This document shows positions 1 to 8,537 of a DNA stretch of 64,000 bases, piece after piece. The stretch comes from Nitrosovibrio tenuis. Its GTDB lineage: Bacteria; Pseudomonadota; Gammaproteobacteria; Burkholderiales; Nitrosomonadaceae. The notes under the pieces are model-generated. The model was not told the origin of the DNA, did not search any database, and worked only from the letters and a program-made list of their open reading frames with translations. The stretch lies in the NCBI RefSeq assembly GCF_900109785.1, contig NZ_FOBH01000008.1, positions 43,482-107,481 of the forward strand, written 5' to 3'. Numbering within the stretch: the first letter of the stretch is position 1; every line of letters begins with the position of its first letter. A program made the translations under genes and the position numbers.

Positions 1-2
1 CG

Positions 3-482
3 ACCGCTGAGATCGCCAGGGAGCATCCGGAGCATAACTATATCGCTGTTGAAGTTCACACGCCTGGGGTGGGAAGCCTGCTTAAACAGATCGATGAGCT
101 TGGATTAACAAATGTGCGCGTTATACAGCATGATGTTGTGGAAGTGCTGCAATATATGCTGCCAGCCGAGTGTCTGGATGGCGTGCATATCTTTTTCCCC
201 GATCCATGGCCCAAGACGCGCCATCACAAACGCCGACTGATACAGCCCGAGTTCATCGAGCTGCTCTGTCGCCACCTGAAGCATGGCGGTTATATCCACG
301 CCGCGACGGACTGGAAAGATTACGCGGAGCAAATACTGGGCGTATTGAGCAATGAGCCGCACCTGACCAATACTGCTGCGGATTTTGCGCCACGACCGGA
401 ATACCGTCCTTCGACCAAGTTCGAACAGCGCGGTTTGCGGTTAGGGCATGGCGTATGGGACCTGATCTTTCGAAAAAAATAA
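3..482 (+). CDS. trmB: tRNA (guanine-N7)-methyltransferase TrmB, 5' part missing
   Basis: Makes m7G46 in the tRNA variable loop using SAM. The reading frame is open to the left edge of the window, so the N-terminus with the SAM-binding glycine motif lies outside. The visible part begins within the conserved EVH-x-PGVG segment. It contains the family signature [18 protein letters not shown] (around residues 55-72 of the visible part), which carries the substrate-binding Asp and basic residues. The end matches the usual TrmB C-terminus (TKFEQRG...GVWDL). The GTG at 69 is an internal codon, not the start. The gene is convergent with hemW, leaving only 22 bases between the stop codons. Confidence 0.95.
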   Translation, partial: TAEIAREHPEHNYIAVEVHTPGVGSLLKQIDELGLTNVRVIQHDVVEVLQYMLPAECLDGVHIFFPDPWPKTRHHKRRLIQPEFIELLCRHLKHGGYIHAATDWKDYAEQILGVLSNEPHLTNTAADFAPRPEYRPSTKFEQRGLRLGHGVWDLIFRKK

Positions 483-504
483 ACCGAACGGCCTTTACGC
501 CTTG

Positions 505-1734
505 TTATGCCTTGCTCTTCTCTGGAAGAAATATCTGCAACAGATCATTCAGGAAGCGCCTGCCAGTAAAGGTGGGCGCGACGCGTCGATAATCGCGCTC
601 TATGAGGCCGCGTCGCTCAGCCTCGTCCAGCTCGCGCTGAATGGTGGTGATGGGCAGGCCAGTACGTTCCACGAACGTCTCAGTTGTAAAGCCTTCCGTA
701 AGACGCAGCGCATTCATCATGAATTCAAATGCCCGATCGCTGCGCGCCACTTCATGTTGTTCCATGAGAGGGGGCTCGGCAGCGACCATCCCCGGCGCTG
801 TTTTGGCAAGGTACTCTTTTGGCTGTTTATAGCGGATCTGGCGGATGATTTTATCGGGGAAGCTTATCTTGCTATGCGCTCCCGCGCCGATGCCCAGATA
901 GTCGCCAAATAGCCAATAGTTCATGTTGTGGCGTGATTGTCGCCCCGCTTGCGCAAATGCCGAGGTTTCATAGTTGATGTAGCCGGCGTTCGCGAGTGTT
1001 TGCTCAATCATTATCTGCATTTCCGCAGCTGAATCATCATCAGGCAGTGGCGGAGGATAACGGTGAAACAATGTGTTCGGCTCAAGGGTCAGCTGATAAG
1101 CTGAGATATGCGCGACTCCACATGTGACTGCGGTCTCGATATCGCTGCGTGCCTCTTCAGGAGTTTGATTTGGCAGCGCATACATCAGATCGAGATTCAC
1201 GTTGTCGAAATTCTTTCGGGCGATTTCCACCGCTCGATATGCATCATCGGCGTCATGTATCCGACCCAGCGATTGCAGATGCCTGGGGTTGAAGCTCTGG
1301 ATACCGATGGATAAACGGTTGATTCCCGCCGCACGGAAATCGGCGAATTTTTGTGCTTCGAACGTCCCCGGATTAGCTTCCAGCGTCACCTCTGCAAGAA
1401 GTTCCAACGGCAGCAAAGCGCGTACGGCCGAAAGGATGGTGTCGATGGATTGGGCGCTCAACAGGCTGGGGGTGCCGCCCCCAAAAAAAACGCTAACTAC
1501 TTTGCGCCCCCAGACCCGAGGCAGTGCTGCCTCGAGGTCGCGCATGAGTGCCGCTACATATTCACTCTCCGGCAAATCGGAAACCTGACCGCGAACCTCA
1601 TGCGAATTGAAATCGCAATAAGGGCATTTTCTGATGCACCACGGAATATGAACATAGAGGCTCAGCGGAGGCAGCGATTTCAGCCTCGATGATTGACCGC
1701 CGGATATGGATGCGGGCGAAATGATTGTTGTCAT
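505..1734 (-). CDS. hemW: Heme chaperone HemW (radical SAM)
   Basis: HemW is a HemN-like radical SAM protein that carries heme to acceptor proteins. The N-terminus has YVHIPWC and the cluster motif CIRKCPYCDF (about residues 32-41). The Phe after the third Cys is typical of HemW; true coproporphyrinogen dehydrogenases (HemN) have a fourth Cys there. GGGTPS follows at about 90, and the C-terminal HemN-type domain is complete. At 409 residues it has normal length. It lies 96 bases downstream of rdgB on the same strand and probably belongs to an rph-rdgB-hemW transcript. Confidence 0.93.
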   Translation of the reverse strand: MTTIISPASISGGQSSRLKSLPPLSLYVHIPWCIRKCPYCDFNSHEVRGQVSDLPESEYVAALMRDLEAALPRVWGRKVVSVFFGGGTPSLLSAQSIDTILSAVRALLPLELLAEVTLEANPGTFEAQKFADFRAAGINRLSIGIQSFNPRHLQSLGRIHDADDAYRAVEIARKNFDNVNLDLMYALPNQTPEEARSDIETAVTCGVAHISAYQLTLEPNTLFHRYPPPLPDDDSAAEMQIMIEQTLANAGYINYETSAFAQAGRQSRHNMNYWLFGDYLGIGAGAHSKISFPDKIIRQIRYKQPKEYLAKTAPGMVAAEPPLMEQHEVARSDRAFEFMMNALRLTEGFTTETFVERTGLPITTIQRELDEAERRGLIERDYRRVAPTFTGRRFLNDLLQIFLPEKSKA

Positions 1735-1830
1735 GACTGGGCCGAGCGGTAGCTTTTAATCGGAAAAGACGCCGCTTCAGCTATACGAAAATTGCCAGGT
1801 TTGCGTTAAGAGGACGCTCACGCCAAGCCA

Positions 1831-2424
1831 TTAAGAAATTTCTTCCCTGATGCTTTCGACCAGCCGCGCCAGCGCTTTTCCTCGGTGGCTGATTTGATTT
1901 TTCTGCTCCATCGGAAGTTCCGCCGCGGTCTTTCCCAAACCAGACAGGAAAAAATAAGGATCGTAACCAAATCCTCCTTCCCCGCGCGGCTCCAGAATGA
2001 TCTCGCCGTGCCAGGATCCGTCGGCGATGATGGGCTGCGGGTCCTGGGCATGGCGCACCAGCACTATCACGCAATAATAATGAGCCGTGCGGTCGGGCTG
2101 GTCTCTTACTGCGTCAACCAGTTTACGGTTGTTTCGCTCGTCGGACTTGGGTTCTCCCGCATAGCGCGCCGATAAGACACCCGGATTACCATTCAACGCA
2201 TTCACGCAAATGCCGGAATCATCAGCCAGAGATGGAAGGCCAGTGTGCTTGCAGGCATGGCGTGCTTTAGCGAGGGCGTTTTCAATAAACGTGCAGTGCG
2301 GTTCGTCGGCTTCGGTTATATTGAATACGGCTTGTGGAACGGCTTCGATTCCCAAGGGCGTCAGCAAATGGCCGATTTCTCGCAATTTGCCCGCGTTACT
2401 GCTCGCAATGACAAGTTTCTGCAT
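1831..2424 (-). CDS. rdgB: XTP/dITP diphosphatase (RdgB/HAM1 family)
   Basis: Hydrolyses non-canonical purine triphosphates (dITP, XTP, ITP) to monophosphates and so keeps them out of DNA and RNA. The N-terminus MQKLVIASSNAGKLREI matches the nucleotide-binding start of the family (usually ASxNxGKxxE). LADDSGICVNALNG (about 67-80) contains the catalytic and metal-binding acidic residues, and GFGYDPYFF (about 153-161) is the third signature. It has 197 residues, the family length. The start lies 10 bases after the rph stop, so the two are almost certainly cotranscribed. Confidence 0.95.
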   Translation of the reverse strand: MQKLVIASSNAGKLREIGHLLTPLGIEAVPQAVFNITEADEPHCTFIENALAKARHACKHTGLPSLADDSGICVNALNGNPGVLSARYAGEPKSDERNNRKLVDAVRDQPDRTAHYYCVIVLVRHAQDPQPIIADGSWHGEIILEPRGEGGFGYDPYFFLSGLGKTAAELPMEQKNQISHRGKALARLVESIREEIS

Positions 2425-2434
2425 TTTTTGCGCC

Positions 2435-3154
2435 CTATCCGGCCGCCAGCGCTTTTTTCTGGATCTGGATCAGTTCCCGTATTCCCTGCTGTGCCAGATC
2501 GACCATGGCGTCGAGATTCTCGCGGCTGAACGGAGCGCCTTCGGCGGTTCCCTGCATCTCAACCATGCCAAGATCGCCAGTCATGACGACGTTCATGTCG
2601 GTATCGCAGCTGGAATCCTCCAGGTAATCAAGATCAAGCACTGGTATCCCCTCAAAAATGCCTACCGAGACCGCCGCGACATGTGAAAATATGGGCGTTG
2701 CCGATATCACCTGCCGGCGCAACAGGTTGTCTACCGCATCGTGCAATGCGACAAAAGCGCCGGTAATGCTGGCCGTACGGGTGCCGCCGTCGGCCTGAAT
2801 CACATCGCAGTCAATCTGGATAGTACGTTCCCCCAGCTTTGTCAGGTCCACTACGGAGCGCAACGCACGCCCGATCAGGCGCTGGATTTCCATGGTACGT
2901 CCCGATTGCTTGCCATTTGCTGCTTCCCGCTTCATCCGTTCCCCAGTGGAGCGCGGGAGCATACCGTACTCCGCGGTAAGCCAGCCCTGCCCTTTGCCGC
3001 GGAGAAACGGAGGCACGTTCTCGTCCACACTGGCAGTACACAATATCCTGGTATCACCGCATGCGATGAGCACAGCACCCTCTGCATATTTGGTGTAGTG
3101 CCGGATAATTTCTACAGGGCGGAGTTGAGCGGGGGTGCGGTGACTGGGGCGCAT
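2435..3154 (-). CDS. rph: Ribonuclease PH
   Basis: Phosphorolytic 3'-to-5' exonuclease that trims tRNA 3' ends. The start [16 protein letters not shown] corresponds to the usual MRPSGRxxxx[36 protein letters not shown] (about 69-100; spaced Arg residues) is the phosphate- and RNA-binding segment, and [21 protein letters not shown] (about 111-131) is the catalytic core. The length of 239 is normal. It is the first gene of the minus-strand rph-rdgB-hemW group and diverges from yicC across a 171-base gap. Confidence 0.96.
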   Translation of the reverse strand: MRPSHRTPAQLRPVEIIRHYTKYAEGAVLIACGDTRILCTASVDENVPPFLRGKGQGWLTAEYGMLPRSTGERMKREAANGKQSGRTMEIQRLIGRALRSVVDLTKLGERTIQIDCDVIQADGGTRTASITGAFVALHDAVDNLLRRQVISATPIFSHVAAVSVGIFEGIPVLDLDYLEDSSCDTDMNVVMTGDLGMVEMQGTAEGAPFSRENLDAMVDLAQQGIRELIQIQKKALAAG

Positions 3155-3211
3155 TGAACGTGATCAACCTTTTCATTAATGATGGGTAATTGGCTGTGTT
3201 TTGGCTCTGGT

Positions 3212-3264
3212 GCGCCTCCGGCGCGGGTAACCACAAGATTTACGCTGCAATCAGCCGGAGGCGC
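3212..3264. repeat. 11-bp inverted repeat in the rph/yicC divergent gap
   Basis: GCGCCTCCGGC at 3212-3222 is the exact reverse complement of GCCGGAGGCGC at 3254-3264, with 31 bases between. It sits in the shared upstream region of rph and yicC. There is no T-tract, so a terminator is unlikely. It may be a dispersed palindromic repeat or a hairpin in the leader of one of the two transcripts. A CATAAT at 3288-3293 is a possible -10 for yicC, but I see no good -35. Confidence 0.5.
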
Positions 3265-3325
3265 GCCGGGATGCCTATGCGCTGTGGCATAATCGCCGAT
3301 ATTTTAACGTATTGAGGACTGGTCA

Positions 3326-4207
3326 GTGGATAAGTTAACCACGATCTACAGCATGACCGGCTACGCCGTGGTTACCCGGGAGTTGCCGTACGGTTCGCTC
3401 AATCTGGAGCTGCGCTCGGTCAATAACCGCTACCTTGACATCCAATTTCGCCTGCCAGACGAACTCCGTTCGCTGGAGGCCGCGATGCGGGAATTTCTGG
3501 CTTCACGGCTGAATCGCGGAAAAGTCGATTGCCGCGTAAATTTTTCCAGGGTTGGAGGCACTGAGGATCTCCAGCTTATCAACTCGGATCTGCTCCAAAA
3601 ATTGTTGGAACTGGATCGCACCGTCCGATCAGCGCTGCCCAATGCTCGGGGTTTGGAGGTAGCGGATATTCTTCGCTGGCCGGGAATACTCGGCGCCAAC
3701 TCCTTTCCCGCGGAGAATCTGAACGAACCTTGCATCGAATTGCTGCGCGCTGCCCTGGACGACTTCGCGGCGGCTCGCGCCCGCGAGGGGGAAAAACTCA
3801 GGGCCATACTATTGGAACGCCTCGGAAGGATGCGCCGACTCACAGAGGAAGTGGCCCCGCGTATTCCCGCGTTGCTTGCGGTGTTTCAGGAAAAGCTCAA
3901 GCTGCGGCTTCACGAAGCCATGATAAATTGCGATGATGACCGGATCCGGCTGGAGTTATCGCTATTTGCCAGCAAGATCGATGTGGACGAGGAGCTGTCC
4001 CGCCTGAGAGCGCACCTGGAAGAGGTGGAACGATTTTTGTTCAAGGGCGGCGCCATCGGCAAGCGCCTGGATTTCTTGATGCAAGAGCTCAATCGCGAAG
4101 CCAACACCCTGGCGGCGAAATCCGTGGATGCGGAAGTGTCGAAAACTTCCGTGGAACTCAAGGTGCTGATCGAGCAGATGCGGGAGCAGGTGCAGAATAT
4201 TGAGTAA
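3326..4207 (+). CDS. yicC: YicC family endoribonuclease
   Basis: YicC-like proteins are RNases linked to small-RNA turnover and stationary-phase survival. The N-terminus has YSMTGYA (about residues 8-14) and LRSVNNRYLDIQFRLP; the C-terminus has the conserved KRLDFLMQELNREANTLAAK and ends with VELKVLIEQMREQVQNIE, all family hallmarks. The start is GTG with GAGG about 8 bases upstream; an internal ATG at 3353 would lose the first nine residues. In many betaproteobacteria gmk, rpoZ and spoT follow yicC directly; here they lie 11.8 kb away because an island sits between. Confidence 0.92.
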   Translation: MDKLTTIYSMTGYAVVTRELPYGSLNLELRSVNNRYLDIQFRLPDELRSLEAAMREFLASRLNRGKVDCRVNFSRVGGTEDLQLINSDLLQKLLELDRTVRSALPNARGLEVADILRWPGILGANSFPAENLNEPCIELLRAALDDFAAARAREGEKLRAILLERLGRMRRLTEEVAPRIPALLAVFQEKLKLRLHEAMINCDDDRIRLELSLFASKIDVDEELSRLRAHLEEVERFLFKGGAIGKRLDFLMQELNREANTLAAKSVDAEVSKTSVELKVLIEQMREQVQNIE

Positions 4208-4316
4208 TATATTACTCTGATGCACAACGTCGCAATAACCCAGTAATAGCCTTGTACCATGCGACTTTTTCATATCTTACTGTTGCATGTCATGTCACCA
4301 AAGCGCATAATTTGTT

Positions 4317-4366
4317 TGTACCAAGGCATGTAGTTTTGGTACACACATACAGATGTTTTTGGTACA
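4317..4366. repeat. Candidate left attachment region with TGTACCAA octamers
   Basis: TGTACCAA lies at 4317-4324 and its complement TTGGTACA at 4336-4343 and 4359-4366, all just before the integrase start at 4387. A one-mismatch copy is at 4253-4260. The sequence 4317-4332 recurs with one difference at 15351-15366. Clustered oriented octamers beside an integrase gene fit arm-type or core integrase binding sites; overlap with the integrase promoter would also allow autoregulation. That role is inferred. Confidence 0.55.
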
Positions 4367-4386
4367 CGCTATTCGCGGGGCTAGAT

Positions 4387-5655
4387 ATGGGAAAGCTAAG
4401 TGATGTTCAAATCCGCAGCTGGATCAAGGCTGGTGAACGCTTTGAGGGGAAAGGCGATGGTGATGGTTTGTACCTGGCCTATCGGAAAGAATTTGCAGTC
4501 CCCCGCTGGCTCTTCCGTTATCGCTTTGCAGGAAAATCTCGAAGCATGGGCATTGGCACTTATGGGGATTTATCCCTAGCCGGTGCCAGAAAGACCATCA
4601 AGGAACTGCGGGCGCGTGTTGCACTTGGGCATGACGTGGCGGGTGAGAAACAGGAACGCAAGCGGGTAGCTGTAGCCAAGATCGAAGCCGAAAAGAACGC
4701 GCTGTCCGTGGGGCAGCTTGCTGATGAATACTTTGAGCGGATGATTGTCGGGCACTGGAAACACCCCAACATCGTGCGCAGCAGGATCGAAAGGGACATC
4801 AAGCCGAACATCGGCAAACTGGCAGTGCAAGACGTGAAGCCCATGCATATTGACGTGATGCTGCAAACCATCGTCAAGCGCGGCGCACCGACCACGGCGA
4901 ATGACGTGCTGCGCTGGGTGCGGCGTATGTTTGACTACGCAATGAAGCGGCATATGGTGGAATATAACCCGGCCGTGGCATTCAATGTATCTGATGCGGG
5001 CGGCAAGGAAGAAGCCCGCAAACGCTGGCTGACGCGGGATGAACTGGTGCGGCTGTTCGAGGCTATGCGCAACGCCAAAGGCTTTACCGTGGAAAACTTC
5101 CTGACAGTCAAACTGCTGCTGTTGCTGGCGGTGCGTAAACAGGAATTGACGGCTGCAAAGGCGGCAGAATTTGACCTTGATAAAGCCGTCTGGTATCTGC
5201 CAGCCGAACGAACAAAAACGAGCGCTGCGATTGACATTCCTTTATCCAAGCCCGCCGTGGAATGCCTGCGCAAGTTGATCGCGCTGGGATGCTCCAGTGA
5301 TTACCTACTACCTGCGCGTAAGCGTCAGGAAAGAATGTTGCCGCATATCCACGAAAATACATTGAATGTTGCCATGAGCAAGGCCAAGCCGCAGCTTAAA
5401 GATTTGGAAAACTTTACTATTCACGACTTCCGGCGAACTGCTCGCACGCACTTGGCTGCGCTGGGTGTCGATTCGCACATTGCTGAACGCTGCCTGAATC
5501 ACAAAATCGAGGGGGTGGAAGGCATCTATAATCGACACGACTACTTTCCAGAACGGCGTGAAGCATTAGCGAAATGGGCGAGCTTCTTGGATGCCTGCGA
5601 GGCCGGGAAAGATTGGAACGTAGTGCCGCTACGAGAAAAGCAGAAGACGGCGTAA
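4387..5655 (+). CDS. Tyrosine recombinase, P4-type integrase with DUF4102-like N-terminus
   Basis: Site-specific integrase of the island. The N-terminal third (about 1-90) is the DUF4102-type arm-binding domain (KGDGDGLYLAYRKE, SMGIGTYGDLSLAGAR). The catalytic domain has Arg250 (AVRKQELT), His346 and Arg349 (HDFRRT), His372 (LNHK) and the nucleophile Tyr381 (EGIYNRHDY). The set is complete, so the enzyme may be active. I chose ATG 4387 (MGKLSDVQ): upstream codons in the open frame run through the presumed att region and do not look like integrase. It has 422 residues, a normal length. The position next to the left repeat is typical. Confidence 0.9.
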   Translation: MGKLSDVQIRSWIKAGERFEGKGDGDGLYLAYRKEFAVPRWLFRYRFAGKSRSMGIGTYGDLSLAGARKTIKELRARVALGHDVAGEKQERKRVAVAKIEAEKNALSVGQLADEYFERMIVGHWKHPNIVRSRIERDIKPNIGKLAVQDVKPMHIDVMLQTIVKRGAPTTANDVLRWVRRMFDYAMKRHMVEYNPAVAFNVSDAGGKEEARKRWLTRDELVRLFEAMRNAKGFTVENFLTVKLLLLLAVRKQELTAAKAAEFDLDKAVWYLPAERTKTSAAIDIPLSKPAVECLRKLIALGCSSDYLLPARKRQERMLPHIHENTLNVAMSKAKPQLKDLENFTIHDFRRTARTHLAALGVDSHIAERCLNHKIEGVEGIYNRHDYFPERREALAKWASFLDACEAGKDWNVVPLREKQKTA

Positions 5656-5754
5656 TCGAGTTCGCGGCACCTAGCCTGACGGGGCGAACGTATGGATACT
5701 CTTGCCATATTGCTGCGGCATCTATTCAAGGGTGAACGTGAATAGGGGCGCGTG

Positions 5755-6531
5755 ATGTCTCACAAATTTCTTACCTACCACCCATACCTAACATTTTCGG
5801 ACCCGCTCAACACTACCCACTTTGTGAAGCCTAACGGCAAACAGCGAAAAGAGTTGAATTCGGACACGGGAGCGCTTTTCCGCATCGGTAGAGAAGCATA
5901 CAAACAACTTCCTGAAGCTAAATCAAAAGAGAACTTTGACAACGCTCACTTGGGTTTCTTCAAGTTCATCGATAAGCTTCGCTTAGCGTTTCAGGAGATG
6001 AAATTTAAGTGTAAAGATTCGAGTGGGAACATGTTAGAGATTGATTGGAGTGATGTTCAAGATCATCAGATAGTGGATGTGGCTTGGCAGATTTTTTCCA
6101 AACACCAGGCAACAGCCGATACTTTCGAGAAAGAGGCATACACCGAACTGTTTTTGTTTCATGCCCTAATTGAAATTGATAATGCGCTCATCTGCATTGA
6201 TCTCGGTTCGACTGATGCTGTCTCTGCGGCAATTGAAGCGGCCAATGCTCTATCCAACGCAATGGCAATTGAATCTGGAAGCGATAAACTTCAAAAAGCT
6301 AGGCAAGAGATGGCTTATCAAGGGGCCATTGCGAGAATCAAGCGCGATCCCAAGCAAAAAGAAAAAAGCTTTGTCTTCGATTGCTGGCAGAAATGGCAAC
6401 AATCACCTACTATTTACTCATCGAAAGCAGCATTCGCTAGAGACATGCTGGAAAAGTGCGAACACTTGGCAAGCCAGAAAAAGATTGAGGACTGGTGCAG
6501 GGAATGGGAAAAACCTAACCCTGCTGGCTGA
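5755..6531 (+). CDS. Hypothetical island protein
   Basis: A 258-residue soluble protein I do not recognise. It is rich in Lys, Glu and Ala, appears mainly helical, and has no signal peptide or membrane segment. No catalytic motif is visible. ATG 5755 is preferred over the GTG at 5752 because the purine-rich AGGGGCG lies just upstream at a suitable distance. It stands between the integrase and the AlpA-like gene, where such islands often hold cargo. Codon use and AT content differ slightly from the core genes around the island. Confidence 0.6.
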   Translation: MSHKFLTYHPYLTFSDPLNTTHFVKPNGKQRKELNSDTGALFRIGREAYKQLPEAKSKENFDNAHLGFFKFIDKLRLAFQEMKFKCKDSSGNMLEIDWSDVQDHQIVDVAWQIFSKHQATADTFEKEAYTELFLFHALIEIDNALICIDLGSTDAVSAAIEAANALSNAMAIESGSDKLQKARQEMAYQGAIARIKRDPKQKEKSFVFDCWQKWQQSPTIYSSKAAFARDMLEKCEHLASQKKIEDWCREWEKPNPAG

Positions 6532-6590
6532 GTGAGCATTTAGCCAGCAAAGTAAGCACTGAGCCAGCATAGCAATATATTTTTCATAAA
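6527..6590. repeat. GCTGGCT/AGCCAGC repeats, possible hairpin after 5755-6531
   Basis: GCTGGCT at the end of the preceding gene pairs with AGCCAGC about 12 bases later, and a third AGCCAGC follows near 6560-6566. The first pair could form a 7-bp stem, and T-rich sequence lies further downstream, but no T-tract follows directly. It could be a weak terminator or an operator for the AlpA-like gene at 6639. Confidence 0.3.
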
Positions 6591-6638
6591 ATCAAGAGCA
6601 TACCATGCGAAGCGTCTTAACTCAGAAAGGCGCACAAC

Positions 6639-6866
6639 ATGGCACAACGCACCGACACGAGCACGATCCCCGATGCTCTCAAAAACTTCGATTCACTTCC
6701 TGATTCAGCGAATGTCCGGCAATCCGTAGTCCAAGGACTTGTCGGCTGTTCTGCAGCAACAGTCTGGCGCATGGTCAAGCGTGGCTCACTACCCGCCCCC
6801 CGCAAGCTATCAGAACGCGTTACCACATGGAACGTGGGCGAATTGCGCAAAGCGTTGGCAGAGTAG
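6639..6866 (+). CDS. AlpA-like HTH regulator
   Basis: A 75-residue DNA-binding protein of the AlpA/excisionase-like group, which controls integrase expression or excision in P4-like elements. The C-terminal half holds the winged helix: GLVGCSAATVWRMVKRGSLP (about 37-56) followed by APRKLSERVTTWNVGELRK, where the Trp-Asn-Val-Gly-Glu-Leu end is typical of the family. A GAAAGG sequence lies upstream of the ATG. The next gene starts 6 bases after its stop, which suggests one transcript with the HTH protein and the second recombinase. Confidence 0.85.
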   Translation: MAQRTDTSTIPDALKNFDSLPDSANVRQSVVQGLVGCSAATVWRMVKRGSLPAPRKLSERVTTWNVGELRKALAE

Positions 6867-6871
6867 CCAAT

Positions 6872-7357
6872 ATGCAGAAACGCCGCCACAACCCCAACCT
6901 CGCCAAAATACACCGCAACTACACCGTGGAAGAGGTTTCCAGCCTGTACGCCGTATATAAGGGAACTGTACGTGCATGGATCAAGGCCGGACTCCCTGTT
7001 CTCAATGACAAGAGGCCAATGCTAATCCTTGGCAGCGACCTTGCCGCGTTTCACAAAGCACGGAAGACGAAAAACAAACAGACCTGCAAGCCGGGCGAAA
7101 TGTATTGCGTCAAATGCCATGCGCCAAAAGAACCAGACGGCAACATGGTGGACTATGAGACCGTAACCGAGAAAATAGGGAACCTTGTCGCGATCTGCCC
7201 GGACTGCTACTCGACCATGAACAGGCGCGTCAGCTTGGCCAAGCTGGATCAAGTTCGTGGAAAAATGAACATCACATTGCCGCTACCACTGCAACACATA
7301 GTTGAGAGTAACCGACCCAGCGTGAACAGTGACTTGAACAGGAGTATGGCGACATGA
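6872..7357 (+). CDS. HTH protein with a C-terminal zinc ribbon
   Basis: A 161-residue protein. The N-terminal part (about 14-55: YTVEEVSSLYAVYKGTVRAWIKAGLP) reads as a MerR/excisionase-like helix-turn-helix with a wing. The middle and C-terminal part has two Cys pairs, CVKCH and CPDCY (about 82-86 and 111-115), suggesting a zinc ribbon. The start is taken at ATG 6872 (MQKRRHNPN), just after the AlpA-like stop; the longer frame to 6827 overlaps that gene. Its stop overlaps the start of the tyrosine recombinase at 7354 by 4 bases, so the two are translationally coupled and probably act together. Confidence 0.75.
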   Translation: MQKRRHNPNLAKIHRNYTVEEVSSLYAVYKGTVRAWIKAGLPVLNDKRPMLILGSDLAAFHKARKTKNKQTCKPGEMYCVKCHAPKEPDGNMVDYETVTEKIGNLVAICPDCYSTMNRRVSLAKLDQVRGKMNITLPLPLQHIVESNRPSVNSDLNRSMAT

Positions 7358-8475
7358 CAAAACACAATGCTGATAATGAACGAATCAAGCGCAAGTATTT
7401 CGCATTCCTGAAGGATGCGAAACGCCTCAGTGAGCAGTCGGTTGACGGGGTGGCAAGCGCCATCAATCGCTTTGAGACCTACATCAAGCATCGCGACTTC
7501 AAGGCGTTTCATTTTGAACAGGCGATTGCGTTCAAAAAACACCTCGCCGAACAGAAAGGCCAGCGGACGGGTGAAAACCTCAGCAAGGCGACCCTGCACG
7601 CGACTTTCAATCAACTAAAGCAGTTCTTCCAATGGCTTTCGCGGGAACCCGGCTACAAAACCCGCATTCAGTATTCCGATGCTGAGTATTTCAACTTGTC
7701 CAGGAATGACACGCATATCGCAACCGCGCAACGGGAGCAGCGATGGCCGACACTGGAGCAAATCAAGCGTGTCCTCGATACGATACCAGCCAGTACGGAT
7801 ATAGAGCGCCGTAATCGCGCCCTCTTCGCCTTCACGATCGTGACCGGCGCACGGGACAGCGCCATTGCATCAATGAAGTTGAAGCATGTCAATTTAATTG
7901 CGAATTGCGTCAATCAAGATGCGCGTGATGTAAAAACGAAGTTTAGAAAAACCTTCACCACCTTCTTCTTCCCGGTGGGTGATGAAATTCTCGAAATCGT
8001 AGCGGAATGGGTGCGGTATTTACGACAAGAATTACTCTGGGGAAATGACGAACCGCTTTTCCCGGCAACGCGCATTGTGCTTGGGCAGGCTCGACAATTT
8101 GAAGTGGCCGGCTTGGATCGGAGCCACTGGAGCAGCGCCACGCCCATACGCACGATATTTCGCGAAGCATTCAACACTGCTGGCTTGCTTTATTTCAACC
8201 CGCACAGCTTTAGAAATACCCTTGTCCAACTCGGCCAAGATGTCTGCAAGACCCCAGAACAATTCAAGGCTTGGAGCCAGAACCTCGGGCATGAGAACGT
8301 TTTGACGACCTTGACTTGCTATGGAGAGGTCGGGCGGCAGCGTCAAGCGGATATACTGAGAGACTTGGCAACCCCGTCGAAAATTGGGCAAACTAGCGAA
8401 AAAGAGCTTGCTGGGGCGATTGCGCAATTACTCATCAATCATCGCAAAACAGGCCAAGCCAACAGCTCGACATAA
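7354..8475 (+). CDS. Second tyrosine recombinase
   Basis: A 373-residue phage-integrase-family recombinase, different in type from the integrase at 4387 because it lacks the DUF4102 N-terminus. An N-terminal SAM-like core-binding domain (about 10-105) precedes the catalytic domain with Arg167 (TGARDSA), His284 and Arg287 (HSFRNT), His313 (LGHENV) and Tyr323 (TCYGE). All catalytic positions are present. It overlaps the upstream HTH/zinc-ribbon gene in an ATGA arrangement. Two recombinases in one island could mean nested elements, or that this one serves a separate rearrangement. Confidence 0.85.
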   Translation: MTKHNADNERIKRKYFAFLKDAKRLSEQSVDGVASAINRFETYIKHRDFKAFHFEQAIAFKKHLAEQKGQRTGENLSKATLHATFNQLKQFFQWLSREPGYKTRIQYSDAEYFNLSRNDTHIATAQREQRWPTLEQIKRVLDTIPASTDIERRNRALFAFTIVTGARDSAIASMKLKHVNLIANCVNQDARDVKTKFRKTFTTFFFPVGDEILEIVAEWVRYLRQELLWGNDEPLFPATRIVLGQARQFEVAGLDRSHWSSATPIRTIFREAFNTAGLLYFNPHSFRNTLVQLGQDVCKTPEQFKAWSQNLGHENVLTTLTCYGEVGRQRQADILRDLATPSKIGQTSEKELAGAIAQLLINHRKTGQANSST

Positions 8476-8537
8476 TCTGTTTCTATTGTTGAACAACCTT
8501 GGCATTGTCGCGCCTACACCGAACTTAAAGAAAAACC

